Source of the DNA: Vandiemenella viatica
Lineage: Eukaryota > Arthropoda > Insecta > Orthoptera > Morabidae
Direction: 5' to 3'
Assembly (NCBI GenBank): GCA_031002005.1
Contig: JARYHS010006964.1
Span: forward strand, 5,084,001-5,148,000
DNA: 64,000 nt
Part shown: piece by piece, positions 11,160 to 23,290 of the stretch
How the letters are laid out: each line of letters opens with the position of its first letter
Numbering within the stretch: the first letter of the stretch is position 1
Made by a program: the position numbers and the translations under genes
The notes under the pieces: generated by a model
Told to the model about the DNA's origin: nothing
What the model saw: the letters and a program-made list of their open reading frames with translations, nothing else
Databases searched by the model: none

Positions 11160-12700
11160 AGAGTGAAATAATCAAAGCAAATAAGGAAACATTAGGCATT
11201 ACGGGGAAAAATAACGACTGTAAACCATGTATTACTGAAGACAGTTGGAAATTGAAGGGTCAAAAACAAAGCACAAAAACTCGAGAATGAAGCAGGTTTT
11301 ATAAATCAAATAACTGTGAAATAGAAGAAATCAAAATAAAAGTTGCTGCAAGAAGAATATGGAAGAGTAGAAAATGAAACGGTTGTAAAGTAGATGTGTA
11401 GCCTTTAGTAAGATCAAATAAGATTTTGAATAAATGAAGAAAACGTGTATAAACATTTCATTTGCTCATGGAAAACCTCTTTAAAGCTCAGAAGCAATCC
11501 GGTGGAAGCCATATACAGAGAAACTGTATGGTGAGGTTGATTTGAACAATAGTGTAGTGGAAGAAGAAGTTGATGTTAAGTTTTATTAGCTGATTCTGTT
11601 TTGAGGACAATTCGATGAGCTTTGAATCATCTGAAGTCTAGTAAGACAGTTGGAATTGATGAGATTCCCGAAGAACTTCTGAAATATTTGCAAGAAGAAG
11701 GATTCCAAAGATTATTCAGACTGATGCCAAAAGTTATGAAACAACAGATATGCCGACTGATTTTAATAAAATCTTCACTCTTACAAAGAAAGTACAAGTT
11801 AATAGATGTGATAGTTATTGCGCCCTTCACACTTCAGAATTACTGACGATGATAATATACCCAATAACAGGAGAGATTATATGAAGTTCAATTTGGGGAA
11901 AAGTAGTTGGGAACAGGAAAGAGGTGTGTAGGGAAATTGTTACCGGAGAGTGCTCTAGCAAATTAAATGCTCAAGTTATATGTGGATAGTGGCTTATGTG
12001 TTAATGTGAAAAAAATCAGTATGCTGCGATCTGCTGATGACATTGTACTTTTGCCAGAATAAACTACAGATCTTGAGAAATTAATGAATAGTACGACTAA
12101 AATACTGAACGAGTATTTTGGTCTAAATATAAATCATAACAAGACACGAGTGATGAAGTATAACAGATATGGTAACAATAATGACACATGAAATGATGGC
12201 TGAAGCCAATAGCAGAATAGCATTAGCAAAAACATCCTTCTTAAAAAAGATAAAAAATTAAAATATTGATCTTGGTCTCAGAAGGAAATTTAATGAACTT
12301 AATGTGCGAAACATAGCAGTTCTTGACAGAGAAACATGGACTAAGGAACCCCAGGGAGAGGGAGAATTGAAGTGTTTAAAATGTGGTGCAATGGATGGAT
12401 GCACAAAATTAAGTATAAACAAATAAATAATAAATCAACCTCTTTCGGTATTAATGAGTGAAGTAATAAGTTAGTGGAAGAGTATTACAAAAAGGAAAAA
12501 AAAGTGACACATTTTAACACTTGCGGGATTTTTTGGTGTAGGGATATTAGAAAATATAAAGCAGATAATTGAGGACGTAGGTTGTTAGCTTTTTTGTGGA
12601 AGGGGGGGGGGGGGATAAAAAAGTTATTGCAAGGAAGGAAGAAATGGAGTACTGCATCGAACCAGTCGAAAGTCTGATGACAGCATTAAAGGAAAGGTAA
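11160..12700 (+). mobile_element. RTE-like LINE fragment, degenerate
   Basis: Plus-strand translation shows HLKSSKTVGIDEIPEELLKYL near 11622, matching the GxDxIPxELLK region before the RT palm. SADDIVLLPE near 12025 corresponds to the catalytic ADD box. The 3' end reads GTCTGATGACAGCATTAAA, the same tail signature as the minus-strand RTE fragment at 24952-25520. Multiple stops and frameshifts break it. It lies in gene B intron 2, antisense to the gene. Confidence 0.65.
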
Positions 12701-14354
12701 ATTATTTGAAACGAAATTTTCCTCAGTGTAGCCGCGAACTGCTTTATTTAAAACCTCCAACTCGACTGCCACCCTTGACTTGACATTAACGCCTCTTGTC
12801 GGGTGCTGAGTTGGCCTGAGACGCTTTATATCCCATTTGTTTACATTCCACCCATACTGTCACCAAGTTGGTCGAGTTTGCTGCACAGACGCATTTGAGC
12901 ATATTACAATGAATTTTGCATTGTAAAATCCTTGCTATTACCTATTTCACACACAGTTAGTCTTAATTAATTTTCTTTAGTAACAACTGAGCAGTTAATA
13001 CAAAAAAATCAAAAAGTCGTCCACTGTGTCACCAAGTTAAATTCGAATCGCTGTAGGGAACGTTTATGACTATTTGCTGGCTGTTAATGTGTTGCTCATC
13101 AGTTTCTAACGAACAATGAAACGTACAATGACACTATTTTCACATAGCACCATGAAAACCTGCGCCGAAGTATTAAGGTATGGTTTTTTAATATGTACCT
13201 CATAGACAAGAAGACACTGAAATTAACAGCAACATGGATATGCGTCACGACCTATGTTAATCGAAGATCTTGGCGTCTGCTGAATATATTTCAAATAAAA
13301 CTTTTGGACAGTCTTCTAATTATTACTGTTCTAAAATGTACGCGAGGATAAAGAAGCACTTAGAATAAAGATATACCATGTTCTGAAACATTTTAAACGT
13401 TAAAGAACTAATATTACGATTAGCATAGTAATCAGAGATTCTTCTGCTATTAACCACTGGTAGAGGTTGTTTGTGCCGCTCACTTTTCCCCACCATGTTT
13501 CTAAGTAGTTAAATACGAAGAGAAAAATTCAAGAATATTTAAATACAGTTATTGTTTAAAAACAGGATTGTGTTCTTTTATAGACCAAACAGAACGCCAA
13601 TATTAGGAATTGATCCTAGGCTGGTTTCGATTCCCACAGTTGAGCAAAGGATTTACTATTACATACTGAACCAAAATGATGAATGCACTGTGTCACACTA
13701 TGTTTCAACATTTTAACTGGATAATTCTTCCTTTACAGATGTCTTTAAGTGTGATGAACACAAGAGCAAGATTCTGGCGCGGTTTATCATTCAGAATCTC
13801 TTATTGTTATTTGTAAAGAAATATAAATTCCTCATAGTATAAAGTTTAGATTTCTGATTCGCATTTGGCAACGGGCATCTATAGGAGGAATGAAATTTCT
13901 TTTTCCTTTTGGAGTAGCCCCCATTGTCAAAGTTAAACATCATTTTGTTAGGGGGTAAAGTAATGTGCCTAAAAGTGATAGGCATATGTATTATTCCTAT
14001 CACGTTATGAATAAATAACTACAGATTTACATAAGCATTGACCCTACTCATATCAATATAATCAGTTATTAACTGGAGTAGAAAGGTATAACATAATGGT
14101 TACCCTTCCGGAAGAATTTAATATATTATTTTGGATGACACAATTGGAGAACCCATAAGCACATGAACAGAAGTATGGTGATAATTGTTCAAAGATATCA
14201 GTCAAGATTTCAAAACAATAATAATAAAAAGCAATAGAGATCTCCTCAAAAACAGTGTGGACACCTTTCGATGCTCCCAGACAAATATCTATGTAGTGAT
14301 AACTATGTCAATATATACTGTAAATATACAATGGAAAGTTTGCACAAAACGTAC
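12701..14354. other. Gene B intron 2, upstream part
   Basis: AT-rich with no gene visible. I scanned for an additional LRR exon and found none. None is needed, since exon 2 (phase 2 donor) joins exon 3 (phase 2 acceptor) directly. Confidence 0.4.
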
Positions 14355-14647
14355 TCTATATCTTGTATGAATGTTTCTTTAAGTGTTGTGATAGAATTCC
14401 TGAAAATGCTGATCTTCACGATTCGCAGCTCCAAGTTGAGCCGTGGCACCTGCTCTAGTCCACGGTCACTGCAGTCGACCTCCACATTCCCAGTTTTTTG
14501 TGCGCAGTCGCACACATCCAGGCAGGGAAAATTGAGATCTGATCTGATCTGCATGAGCTCATGTACTCTGTTAATACTAGACCGCACTTCACCAAAAACA
14601 AGCATCAAGCAGCAGGTAACCATCAGCTGATCGATCACCACCATTAC
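14355..14647 (-). CDS. LRR gene B exon 2: signal peptide and LRR N-cap
   Basis: 293 nt after acceptor tttttcag; donor ATAGA|GTACGT in phase 2. With the two codons of exon 1 the start reads MKVMVVIDQLMVTCCLMLVF, a hydrophobic signal peptide. Then CLDVCDC...VEVDCSDRGLEQVP gives the LRR N-terminal cap (Cys44, 48, 50, 61), followed by the first LRR (ISIFRNSITTL). If exon 1 at 22487 were wrong, an internal ATG at 14642-14644 could still start translation in frame. An alternative donor at TAC|GT four nt further on would leave phase 0 and not fit exon 3. Confidence 0.8.
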
Positions 14648-17239
14648 CTGAAAAAGACGGAGCGTGGCGCATTATTTCTCGTCTCAATTTAATTTCTTTT
14701 CATTCCGTTAAAGGCAGTGGCAGTTTTGTTACATACTAATTTTCCCTTTTCTTGTTGAATCTAGTATCCCCAACAGTCTACTTGCACCCTATAAGAATTT
14801 TAAATTTAAAATCTTTCAGCGTTTTCGGTAAACTACTCAGCGTATTCCTAGGTAATTTAGTCTCTTGTAATAGTATGGTGGGCTTTAATTTATAATTAAT
14901 ATTTGATACGGTGTTACGTTCTACTACTAGTATAGCTGTCCCAGCTTTTAGACATTTGCAGATTCTATTGGCATGATCGCCAATCTAGTGGTCTATAACT
15001 GACGAAAGATTGAATAAGCAATATTTAGGTACTACTACATGCTGCAGGAGATTGTCAGCACACAAATATAGTTAGTCACAGATCACAACATTTTTATTAA
15101 AATCAACATACATTCATCAGCGCTTGCCACCAGACAATTTTTAATCTTCTTCAGCGAAGTTGTTAGATTCGTGAAAGGTATTGATGAAAGTGAGTCGTAG
15201 CCCCAGCAAAAATACACATAAACAGTCATTAAATCGCAGTTCTGTTTCACACTCTGGGCGATCTAATAACGCCGCCAATCGAAAGTTATCTTCCCTCGCG
15301 ATTCACTTCTAGCTCTGTGCTCACTGCATCCTCACTCTATTAAACTTCTTGGTCACCACACGACTGTGCTCGTGGATTACAAACTACTTTAAACTTGTGC
15401 ACTATCGGTGTCATCTGAACACGTCCGACTCTCCATGCAACAATCGTGACTCCTAGCCTCGACTCCCGCGATTTTGTACATCACTCTTGCGATATAATAC
15501 ACTCAGGAGCTTAGAGATATTTGTATAATTTGCACTGTGGCGTTACACCCTGTCACCGTTTCCTCCCACTTCCTTTTTCATAGAATCGAGTCAGAGTTTG
15601 CGGAAAACAGACGGCGTTCGGTTGAGAGATGCTTTCGGAGAAGATGTGGGACACCAACTACGTCGACAACCCGGTGGTCAGTCGTAGTCTGCCAATATTT
15701 TAAAATATTAAAAAAATAATAATCTTAAGTGAAATAAACTAAATTTCTTCAGTGAATTAAACTAAATTTCTTCGATTAGTTTACAATATATATCAAATGG
15801 AAGATCTTGAATATATTTCCCACAAACATTGCCATTTTAGGTTTAAATTCGATATCGAAAAATTAATCTCAATTTAATTTTTTTATATGCTTTCAACTGG
15901 TCATAAATAAGTGGCTACAAGAAATCAAAAATTCCAATTTGAATGATTCATATATCAAATGAAAGAACTTGTAGAGAGCATTAAAAAATGTAATACCTGT
16001 TGATATATAAACTAAAAGGTGAAAAAGTTGTCGTAAAATAAAAAATATTGTAGTTTATTGTATATTTCTACATGTTATCATCTAAACTAAAAAAACATAA
16101 AATTTTCAAATTTTATAATTTTAATTTGTGGCCCTGTAGTGAGTGCCAAACTATATCTAGAAGTGCAGATCTAACTTCGAAAATAAATGGGTTTTGACAA
16201 ATTGGAAAATTAGTAGAACTTTAAAAACTTTGCATGGACCATTCATAAAACCTAAAAATATTTCGGAAAATTTTAAACTCAGAGTGGAGCAAATTTCAAA
16301 ATTCTTATAAATTTTAATATGTTGATCATTTACCTGAGATGACCCAAAATATAAACAACGAGTGTATTAAGATTAATGAAGTTTGACGTAATCAGGAATA
16401 TTTAGTAATGAATGAGAGGCCTTGGGGAACACATTAAAAAAAATCAGCATCTGTAAAATAAATTAAAAATAAAATTTTAGGCCAAATCTCACTAGGAGCC
16501 CAGTGTTTGAAACAAACGCTGAATATTAAAACCAAAAGGGGGCACCAGAACTCGAAATTTCTGTCTAATGGTAGATGACCTGCCACTTCACAGAACCTCC
16601 ATGATTCCACTGATTGAACCCAAGACACTTCTGGAGGTAAGATGATTCAGTCGAACAGCTTAAAAGTGGAAATGATTGGGAGATCGAACCTGAGTCGTCC
16701 CGGGTGTAACAATTTGTGTTCGTACGTGAATAGATCTGCGTAATGATGTCTTGATCTCCATTTCATTTTATTATGTGGGACGAAACTCGTCTGGTACGTC
16801 CGTAGGTGACGGGAGCGGTGGAGAAGTAGCTACTATACGGCTATAAATTAGGCTGCTTCATAAACGCTGTTGTTACGAGCAATCACGCGAAACTTTTGGG
16901 TGAACGGCTATAGTTATGATCCATTAACCGACATCAGCAGGGTAAGGAAGCGCATTACAAGATGATTTATGTGGTCATAAACCGCATAGGGTGGTTTATG
17001 TGGTCATGCTCCGTTTAGAAATATAGCTGTTTGGGAGTAGCCTGGGAATAATCGGGATAGCTATGGAGACAAAGCTGATGGAGAACCCTCCTGGATCACC
17101 TACTCGCAACCGTTCATCGTAAATTGGTAGTTTATTATTGTTAAATGTGATAGGAGGTTGGTGTGGAAACCAACTCGCATGTTCAACCACAGATAAGTAG
17201 TAATAACTAGCAGCAGCTCCACCGCAAACACTCTGGAAG

Positions 17240-17357
17240 GTCAGCTGCCCACGCGGAAGTAAGGTGTGGCTACGGGAAATCCGCACCTGGTATCCTGTTT
17301 ATTATTGATAATTTTTCTTAAGAAAATATTTTCTTCTTCGATATGAAAGGTTTTATA
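17240..17357 (-). promoter_or_regulatory. Decayed copy of the LRR-gene promoter/first-exon module
   Basis: TATAAAA at 17357-17351, then, 65 nt on, CCAGGTGCGG and a stretch shared with 61041 and downstream (same spacing, 64 nt) and with 22570 (43 nt). It lacks the ATGAAG plus donor seen at 22487-22492. It lies between gene B exon 1 and exon 2, so it is either a second, possibly alternative, start site or a relic. Confidence 0.4.
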
Positions 17358-19311
17358 AGCAAAAAACTGTTTCGTCAAATGCACTTAAACCGCAAGAACT
17401 TTAAAGTATTCATTAATTGTATCTAGATAATACATTATTTCACTAATATTCGCTCATGCAAGTACAATTTCTTTCTTTATGGAACGTCATAAATACAACG
17501 ACAGCTACACAGATTTTTGGTTCATCGTTCTGTAGATTGAGCAGGAATTTAACTATCAAGCATGTGAGTTTCTGAAGTCTGTTCACTAATAGGTTTCCTG
17601 CGAGTAAGCATTGAGATAAATCATTGTAACACCTTACAGTGTTTCTCATGAAGAAATCCAATTTAGTGCTAAATGTCAACCCGTTTATGTACACATTTCG
17701 GGTGCAAAGTTCTTGTAGACACCACAGATTAATGTTTAATGTTGTAGCTTGTGTGTTTGTGACACGTTACCGACATTTATTTCCTATAATAATATAATTT
17801 ATCTGAACGAATTTTTAAGCAAGAAATGAATTTAATGTGGTTTAAAGTCGATTCAATATGAAGCCATATTGCATATTTTTGAAATTTCTGAAGTTGTTGT
17901 CTATATACACTCCGAGATACAAAAAGACTCATTACTAGTTTCAGTGTCTGAATATTGCTTAAGAGCAATCACAGTGGTTTGGTAACTCAGCATTTTCTCC
18001 CAGATGCTCAATAACGAAACAGTTACAGTCATTTCTTTTAAAGTTCGATAGTTTTCACTGAAGTATTGACATCAGAAGTTACGAGTAGCAAAATACCTTT
18101 GAATAAGCCACCGAATATAATTTAATTAGTTTTATAACTGGGTAGAAATTTTCCCCGACACCTGTTTTTCATAATAAATTCTTTGAATGTAATGTCCCTG
18201 CCTAACTACTTTTGCTCTAAGCGAAATTGATTATTGAATCTGCCGCAGTCACCAAGGTGTTTGTTCGTCGTAATTCATCTAGTCTGTTACTGAACGTTAT
18301 CAAAGTGAAGCCAAGAAAAATAAAGTATTCCATTTGATAGAACTTACATGCATTTACTGTGCGTATCTGGAGAAGATTACAGTGCTGAAGGCAGAATTCT
18401 TTTCTGTCCGCAAGTTACTGCATGTCAGTAAACCGCGGTAGGAGAAGTGATACAGGATAATGAGATTTGTTAGCTTCAGACTGCAATTTTCAGCAGTTAT
18501 TTTTCCTTTATTTCTTGTATGTGTTAGAAAACTAATTTATCCAAATAAATTGCCAGTAATTACAAGTAGCAGTTTGGTAATTCGGTGGTAAAGCCGCTTG
18601 CTCTCAATGTTTCAGGGACCATGTTAAAACAATTTTGCTTGATAATATAAACTATGCCAGGATGTTCTGATGGTGTAGGTGCGGAAAGTATATGTGCAGG
18701 GAATTCTCATTGGCATATGCACTCCGTTGCAATTAAAAGAAAATGCTACCTGGTGAGAGCTAGGGCCTAGCCATGATTGATTAGCTTCAGGATGGGAAAA
18801 GAAGATGGAAACTCAATAACAATACTTGTTGGAAAAGGTTTTACATGAAAAGCAAGTAATTAAACACTTATTTAACTTATTTGAGCAATAGTCTGTGAGT
18901 CCTGGACAAATTTTGAGAAACATTATTTTTCAGTATTAAAAGTGGTAATTTTTTTCATATAGATAGGGTAGGGCAAGGTGGGGGGGGGTACCCTGGTTGC
19001 GCCCAAACGACAATGTAAAATATTATCTTCCATAAAAACATTTTTGCCAATTTCTTTAATTACAATTAATATTCGCCTTAATTTCAGTGTTCACCCATTA
19101 ACAGCATAACAAATACCTGGAACCAGCAGTTTGTTGATGACGTAAAATAATACCAGTCACATTACTTCCACAAGAGACGAAAATTTCCTTCCTCGCAAAT
19201 AACAGACCAGTAGTTTTATTGCAATTTACAATTGGTTTCAGTGGTAGATGTAATACACACCTCCTTATCTACACATGTAAAACGCAAGTCTTGGTCATGT
19301 TTTAGCTATTA

Positions 19312-19350
19312 CGCGATGACATCACACTATGACGTCACACTATGACGTCA
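19312..19350. repeat. Tandem 13-mer with two perfect CRE palindromes
   Basis: CACTATGACGTCA occurs twice (19325-19337 and 19338-19350), preceded by a third degenerate copy. Each full unit contains TGACGTCA, the palindrome bound by CREB/ATF bZIP factors. It lies in the first intron of gene B, about 3.2 kb downstream of its predicted start. Confidence 0.6.
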
Positions 19351-19399
19351 TATTTTTTGTCTTCTTTACCGAACTTATGACGAGAGGTGTTGTTGTTAT

Positions 19400-20520
19400 T
19401 ATTGCTCGTTATTTGATAACTGTTCTATTTAGCTAAGAATCGAAGAATAAATTAGTTGTTAAATACTTAAATATGAGTATATATTTCATTTAAATCGACA
19501 TAATAATTGTTAGTTGCATATATATATATATTTAATAATTGTTTGAATCAAAAGTATTTGGCAATAGATATGTAAGATAAAAGCTATAATTTTCGATTGG
19601 CAGCAGATTTGATTAAATTGTTTTAAAACAGGAACTTGACGTTACAGAAGAGGGTATCAGTGATTTAATTTTTAAATTGTTTAAATAGTATTCATTGGTT
19701 TCCTGTTAATTAAATAATTACTTTATTTGAATGAATGTAGTTCCACACTCTTCGTGATGTATAAAGCCCACACTTCAATTAAAACAAATATTACGTTGTA
19801 TGACCTTAGTTGTTAAGATTTCTATTTAATTTCTACTACGGAAAACAACTTTTGCTACAGCGCAAGGCACGAGAATTATATTGAGATTTATTTTATAGCA
19901 ATTCTATTTAGTAAAGCAATTGCTAAGAAATGAACTGCCAGAACACTGAAAGAAAAGTATTTATTTCGTTTAAATTGGCATATTAATTATTAGTTTTTTT
20001 ACTGAAATCATTAATTTGTTTGAATGTTAGAAGTTCAAAATTGATAGTGATCTATGCGGTCTAAAGCACAATTAAAACTAATATTACGCGGCATAATGTA
20101 AGATGTTATGATTTATTTTTAGCATCCGTCGTTTTTATTGGTATTATTATTTTAGCCGAATTTAAGCTGCGTTTCCTGTTTAAACACCGATATTCATCAC
20201 TGATAATAAGAAAGAAAGGTTAATAATCCGTGAATATTTTGGATCAAGTTTATATCGCGATGCATGATGACATTGACATGCGATACAGGGAATTTATTAA
20301 TTTTTATGTGACTGAAGCTTTGATTTTCTATCGGCAATATTATCGGAGATTTTGGTTAAGCTGAAATTCAACCTGATCAAATTGACAATTGAAGCTTTTT
20401 GCTTCAACACAAGGGATGGTAAATTAAATGGAGCTTTATTGCATAACAATTTAGTTTAGTTATACAACTGCTAAGAAATTAATTGCCAGAACACTCAGTT
20501 AAACCCGTCAATTTTGTAGG
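19400..20520. repeat. AT-rich degenerate repeats
   Basis: The block with AAGAAATTAATTGCCAGAAC, then GAAAGAAAAGTAT and TTTCATTTAAATCG appears in whole or part near 19480, 19930 and 20470, and once more near 8310. Spacing of about 500 bp suggests old tandem copies of a non-coding element. Confidence 0.4.
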
Positions 20521-20699
20521 GCTTCGAGACTAGTTTTAATCATGAAATTTTGTTATATTCCCTACGCAGCTAGAATAAAATATTCATTTCTTCGCAATAC
20601 ATATAGTAAACTATATAAAGGAAGTGTTCAGAAACTACAAAACTGAACTTTACAGTAAATATGTTAAACTAATCTCGACTGGTTCAAAGTCACCAACTC

Positions 20700-21660
20700 C
20701 CTTTTTCCACCACTAAATTGGAGGCGAAATAAAATTTCTTTTGATGCTTTTGAGTCCTTGAAGCGTATAGTTAATGTAGGAAATGCAGTATAAACAGAAG
20801 TCGGAGTGAATTTAGGGGTTCAACAGTGTAGTGTACTTGGAACATAGCTATTCGTTATTCCAATGAATGATTGTGTTGATGGTTTACTATCAGATGTTAG
20901 ATTATTTGCATATGTCATAATGTTGTATAACACGATCGAAACGGTAAAAGAGTCTAAAAAGTTGTAAGCTGATCTATGTATGATATCTAGCTGGCTGAGT
21001 CAACAAGGGATGAAGATAAATGCAAAGAATTGCCAGCTTATTAGGCACACATATAAAAAGCTAAAGGTTGATTACTATTATAAAATGGGGAACGAATTGC
21101 TTGTCAAATACTCGATATGTGAATACCTTGGTATAACATTTGATAACTGTGTAGAACACTTTGGACAGGTGGTTGCAAAAGGGTTCAAAATCCTTCACCT
21201 GTTGGAAAGACTGATTAGAGGATGTTCTAAAGATGCAAGGGAATTAGGTTACAATACCATTGCTTGAATATAGTGATGTGATACGGGACGAATATTTTGT
21301 GTAATAGATACGGTACAGGAGTTGGAGGGGTGCAGAGAAGGGCTGCTAAATTTGCCTTTGAAAATTACCGCTGAACACAATAGGTAACTAATATGATAAA
21401 GCAGCTGCATTGGGATTCGTTGAAAGACAGAAGGGAAAGTACACGGCGTATATTGGTGACGAGGCATGGAAAGATATCGGTGGGAGATTTAAAAGAGGTA
21501 CGTGGAAGGGTAAAGATGACCATGACCACAAGCTAGCACTTGATTTCAGTCGTAAGGGTGTGGGAAATTTTCTTTTGTAGACAAGGGTGTAACGGAATGG
21601 TATGAATTATCAAAATAAATATTGAATAATCTAACAAAAACACTGAAAGAATGTAAAGTT
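20700..21660 (+). mobile_element. CR1/L2-like LINE fragment (family 2)
   Basis: Translation in shifting frames gives a VQQCSVLGT block (from VPQGSVLGP), FVIPMNDCVDGLLSDVRLF, and a thumb region with SWLSQQGMKINAKNCQLI and YLGITFDN. The catalytic ADD is lost. The same family recurs at 22690-23290, 53672-54060, 54720-55215 and 56280-57250. It is broken by several stops. Confidence 0.65.
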
Positions 21661-22486
21661 CAAATTAGGCGAGGGAAAAAGCATTTGGGAAGAAGAAACT
21701 AGAAAGACGGGTGTGTAGGGCGTGCTCTCCATCGCAATTATATCAAATTAAATTATTTGGTTCATCCTAAGGACCAAAATGTGCTTTTAACTCTAATATA
21801 ACTTACGGCAAATTTTATATCTCACGAATTCATCCAATGATCTTTAACAAATCACCGTTTGATACTAGTTAATAGAACTTTTTAGCTATAATAGCATTAA
21901 CAGTTTTCTGATAATGCACGCTCGTGAAAAAGAAAACTTTTACAATTGCAAATCAGATAACAAGCCAAAGAAAAGAATGCAAATTTAGACTCTTCAGGTC
22001 CGCGATTAGTCATTCACCATGGAATGTTCTTCAAACACAACGCAAGGTGGTATCAAAACGTATTACATCCAAATAATCGATCTCGCTAAATGTTCTGAAT
22101 ATGGACACTCATTTCCACAGTGTCGATCATTATAACTATTGCGCAGAAATTACGAATTTTAATATGCAGTTTACTATAACGACTTAAAAGATTAGTACTC
22201 ATAAATTAAAGTTGATTATAAGAGCGACATAGTAATACCTCGCGAATAATTAATTAAAACCTGAGGAAGTAACAATCCAAAGTTAGTTCATAATTTGTCT
22301 TAAAGAAGAAAAAAAAAAAAAATAACACCAGTTGCGAGTAAATTGTATTATTGTAACAGTTTTTAAAGATTATAAGTGCTAAATGAAATTTATTATTAAT
22401 TAATGTTGTAATTAATTGATATAATATTGCTAAAAACTATAACAAAAACAAGTATTGGTATCGCATAGGAATGTGTGTAGTGTTAC

Positions 22487-22492
22487 CTTCAT
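22487..22492 (-). CDS. LRR gene B exon 1 (coding part ATG AAG)
   Basis: ACAATGAAG|GTAACA provides a start codon, one more codon and a donor in phase 0. Exon 2 begins in phase 0 with GTA ATG GTG GTG, so Met-Lys is joined to a hydrophobic signal sequence. A TATA box lies about 120 nt upstream. The exon is tiny in coding terms but its 5' UTR is probably about 100 nt. The assignment to gene B is inferred from phase, signal-peptide quality and position. The 7.8-kb intron it implies is plausible here but untested. Confidence 0.5.
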
Positions 22493-22569
22493 TGTGCCGG
22501 CTCCCTCGCTGTCTCGACAGTGACAATGCGGGACACCGAGCAGGAAGGTGTGGCCACAGGACGTCCTCA

Positions 22570-22619
22570 CCTGGCGTCCTGATATCACAGCTAAATCGGA
22601 AACCTTGATTGCTTTTATA
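22570..22619 (-). promoter_or_regulatory. TATA promoter of LRR gene B
   Basis: TATAAAA at 22619-22613; a start near 22590-22580 (TGTGATATCAG) would suit the usual spacing. TGATATCAG also follows the TATA box at 61111 upstream of pseudogene A, a sign of shared core promoter architecture. Confidence 0.45.
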
Positions 22620-22689
22620 AACACTGCGGCTGGCTTTAAACGTAACAAATCGTAGCAAATACATTTGAAAACATTATGAAGTTTAAAAT

Positions 22690-23290
22690 TTGTAGTACAG
22701 AGATATGAAAGATGGACAGGGTCATGAGAGGATGTTCCAGAGATGTTAAAGTATTGGGTCATGAAACACTGGTCCGACCATTGCTTGAATATGGTGATGT
22801 AGTTTGGAACCCACATTTTGGGTATGAAATACAGGAGCTGGAGGGTTTGCAAAGATCAGCTATATTTACCTGTGAAAATTATTGGAGGATCCAGTCAGTA
22901 ACTGATATGATAAAGGAGCAGGACTAGGAGTCATCAGGGGAAAGAAGGAAGTTCAAGATAGTGTTGGGAATGTACAGGCCTTACGTTGGTGAAGGAGCTT
23001 GGAGGTATATTTGTCATTTATTAGGAATAGTACATTTGAGGTGAAACATGACCATTGGTCAAACAGGCACTAGATTTCATGCATAAGGGAGGGGGAAATT
23101 TTTCTTTTGTGGGTAACAATGTTAGGGATTGGAAACAATTGCCAAGTGATGAATAATGTACCAAAAAGGATTAAGGAATTTAAAATTAAAATTTGTAAAA
23201 TAGAAAAGAAGATGGGGAGGAATGTAACACTCAAATTATATAAGATATTTTATTTAAAAAAAAAAAAATAAAGATTGGTAATTGGATGAG
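22690..23290 (+). mobile_element. CR1/L2-like LINE 3' fragment (family 2)
   Basis: MRGCSRDVKVLGHETLVRPL followed by LEYGDVVWNP and LQRSAIF match the post-RT region of CR1/L2 elements (RPxLEYxxxVWxP, QRRAAR). It ends with an A-rich tract near 23260-23275. It lies just upstream of gene B's promoter in the opposite orientation. Confidence 0.65.

Larger units (their letters stand above)
14648..22486. other. Gene B intron 1
   Basis: About 7.8 kb. Positions 15780-16330 and 16560-17360 align patchily with 59640-60060 and 60340-61111 upstream of pseudogene A, so they are part of the locus duplication. Other contents: a decayed first-exon module at about 17240-17357, a tandem 13-mer with TGACGTCA at 19312-19350, an AT-rich repeat zone at 19400-20520 and a LINE fragment at 20700-21660. 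Nothing recognisable is seen in 14700-15700 or 17400-19300. Confidence 0.4.
853..22619 (-). other. LRR receptor gene B, whole transcription unit (six coding exons)
   Basis: Overview of the intact gene. Exons (minus strand, 5' to 3') are 22487-22492, 14355-14647, 10023-10227, 6749-6946, 5275-5639 and 853-1045. The coding sum is 1260 nt, giving 419 aa plus TAA. Junction phases are 0, 2, 0, 0 and 2, each donor matching its acceptor. The predicted type I membrane protein has a signal peptide (1 to about 24), LRR N-cap Cys44/48/50/61, LRRs about 71-184, C-cap Cys188/190/199/212/229, a linker 235-315, a transmembrane helix about 316-339, RRRRRK at 340-345 and a tyrosine-bearing tail to 419. Proteins of this plan act at the cell surface in adhesion, guidance or recognition. 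The ligand and exact family are unknown to me. Tartan/capricious-like or other small insect LRR membrane proteins are possible relatives. Confidence 0.75.

Noticed and set aside
13590..13640. GGTTTCGATTCCCAC as a tRNA B box
   Set aside because: No A box at suitable distance and no cloverleaf.
14351..14354. Exon 2 donor at TAC|GTTTTG (and TAC|GTATTG in copy A)
   Set aside because: It leaves phase 0 and would not join exon 3. GA|GTACGT (CA|GTACGT in copy A), four nt earlier, is a better donor and gives phase 2, so no extra LRR exon is needed.
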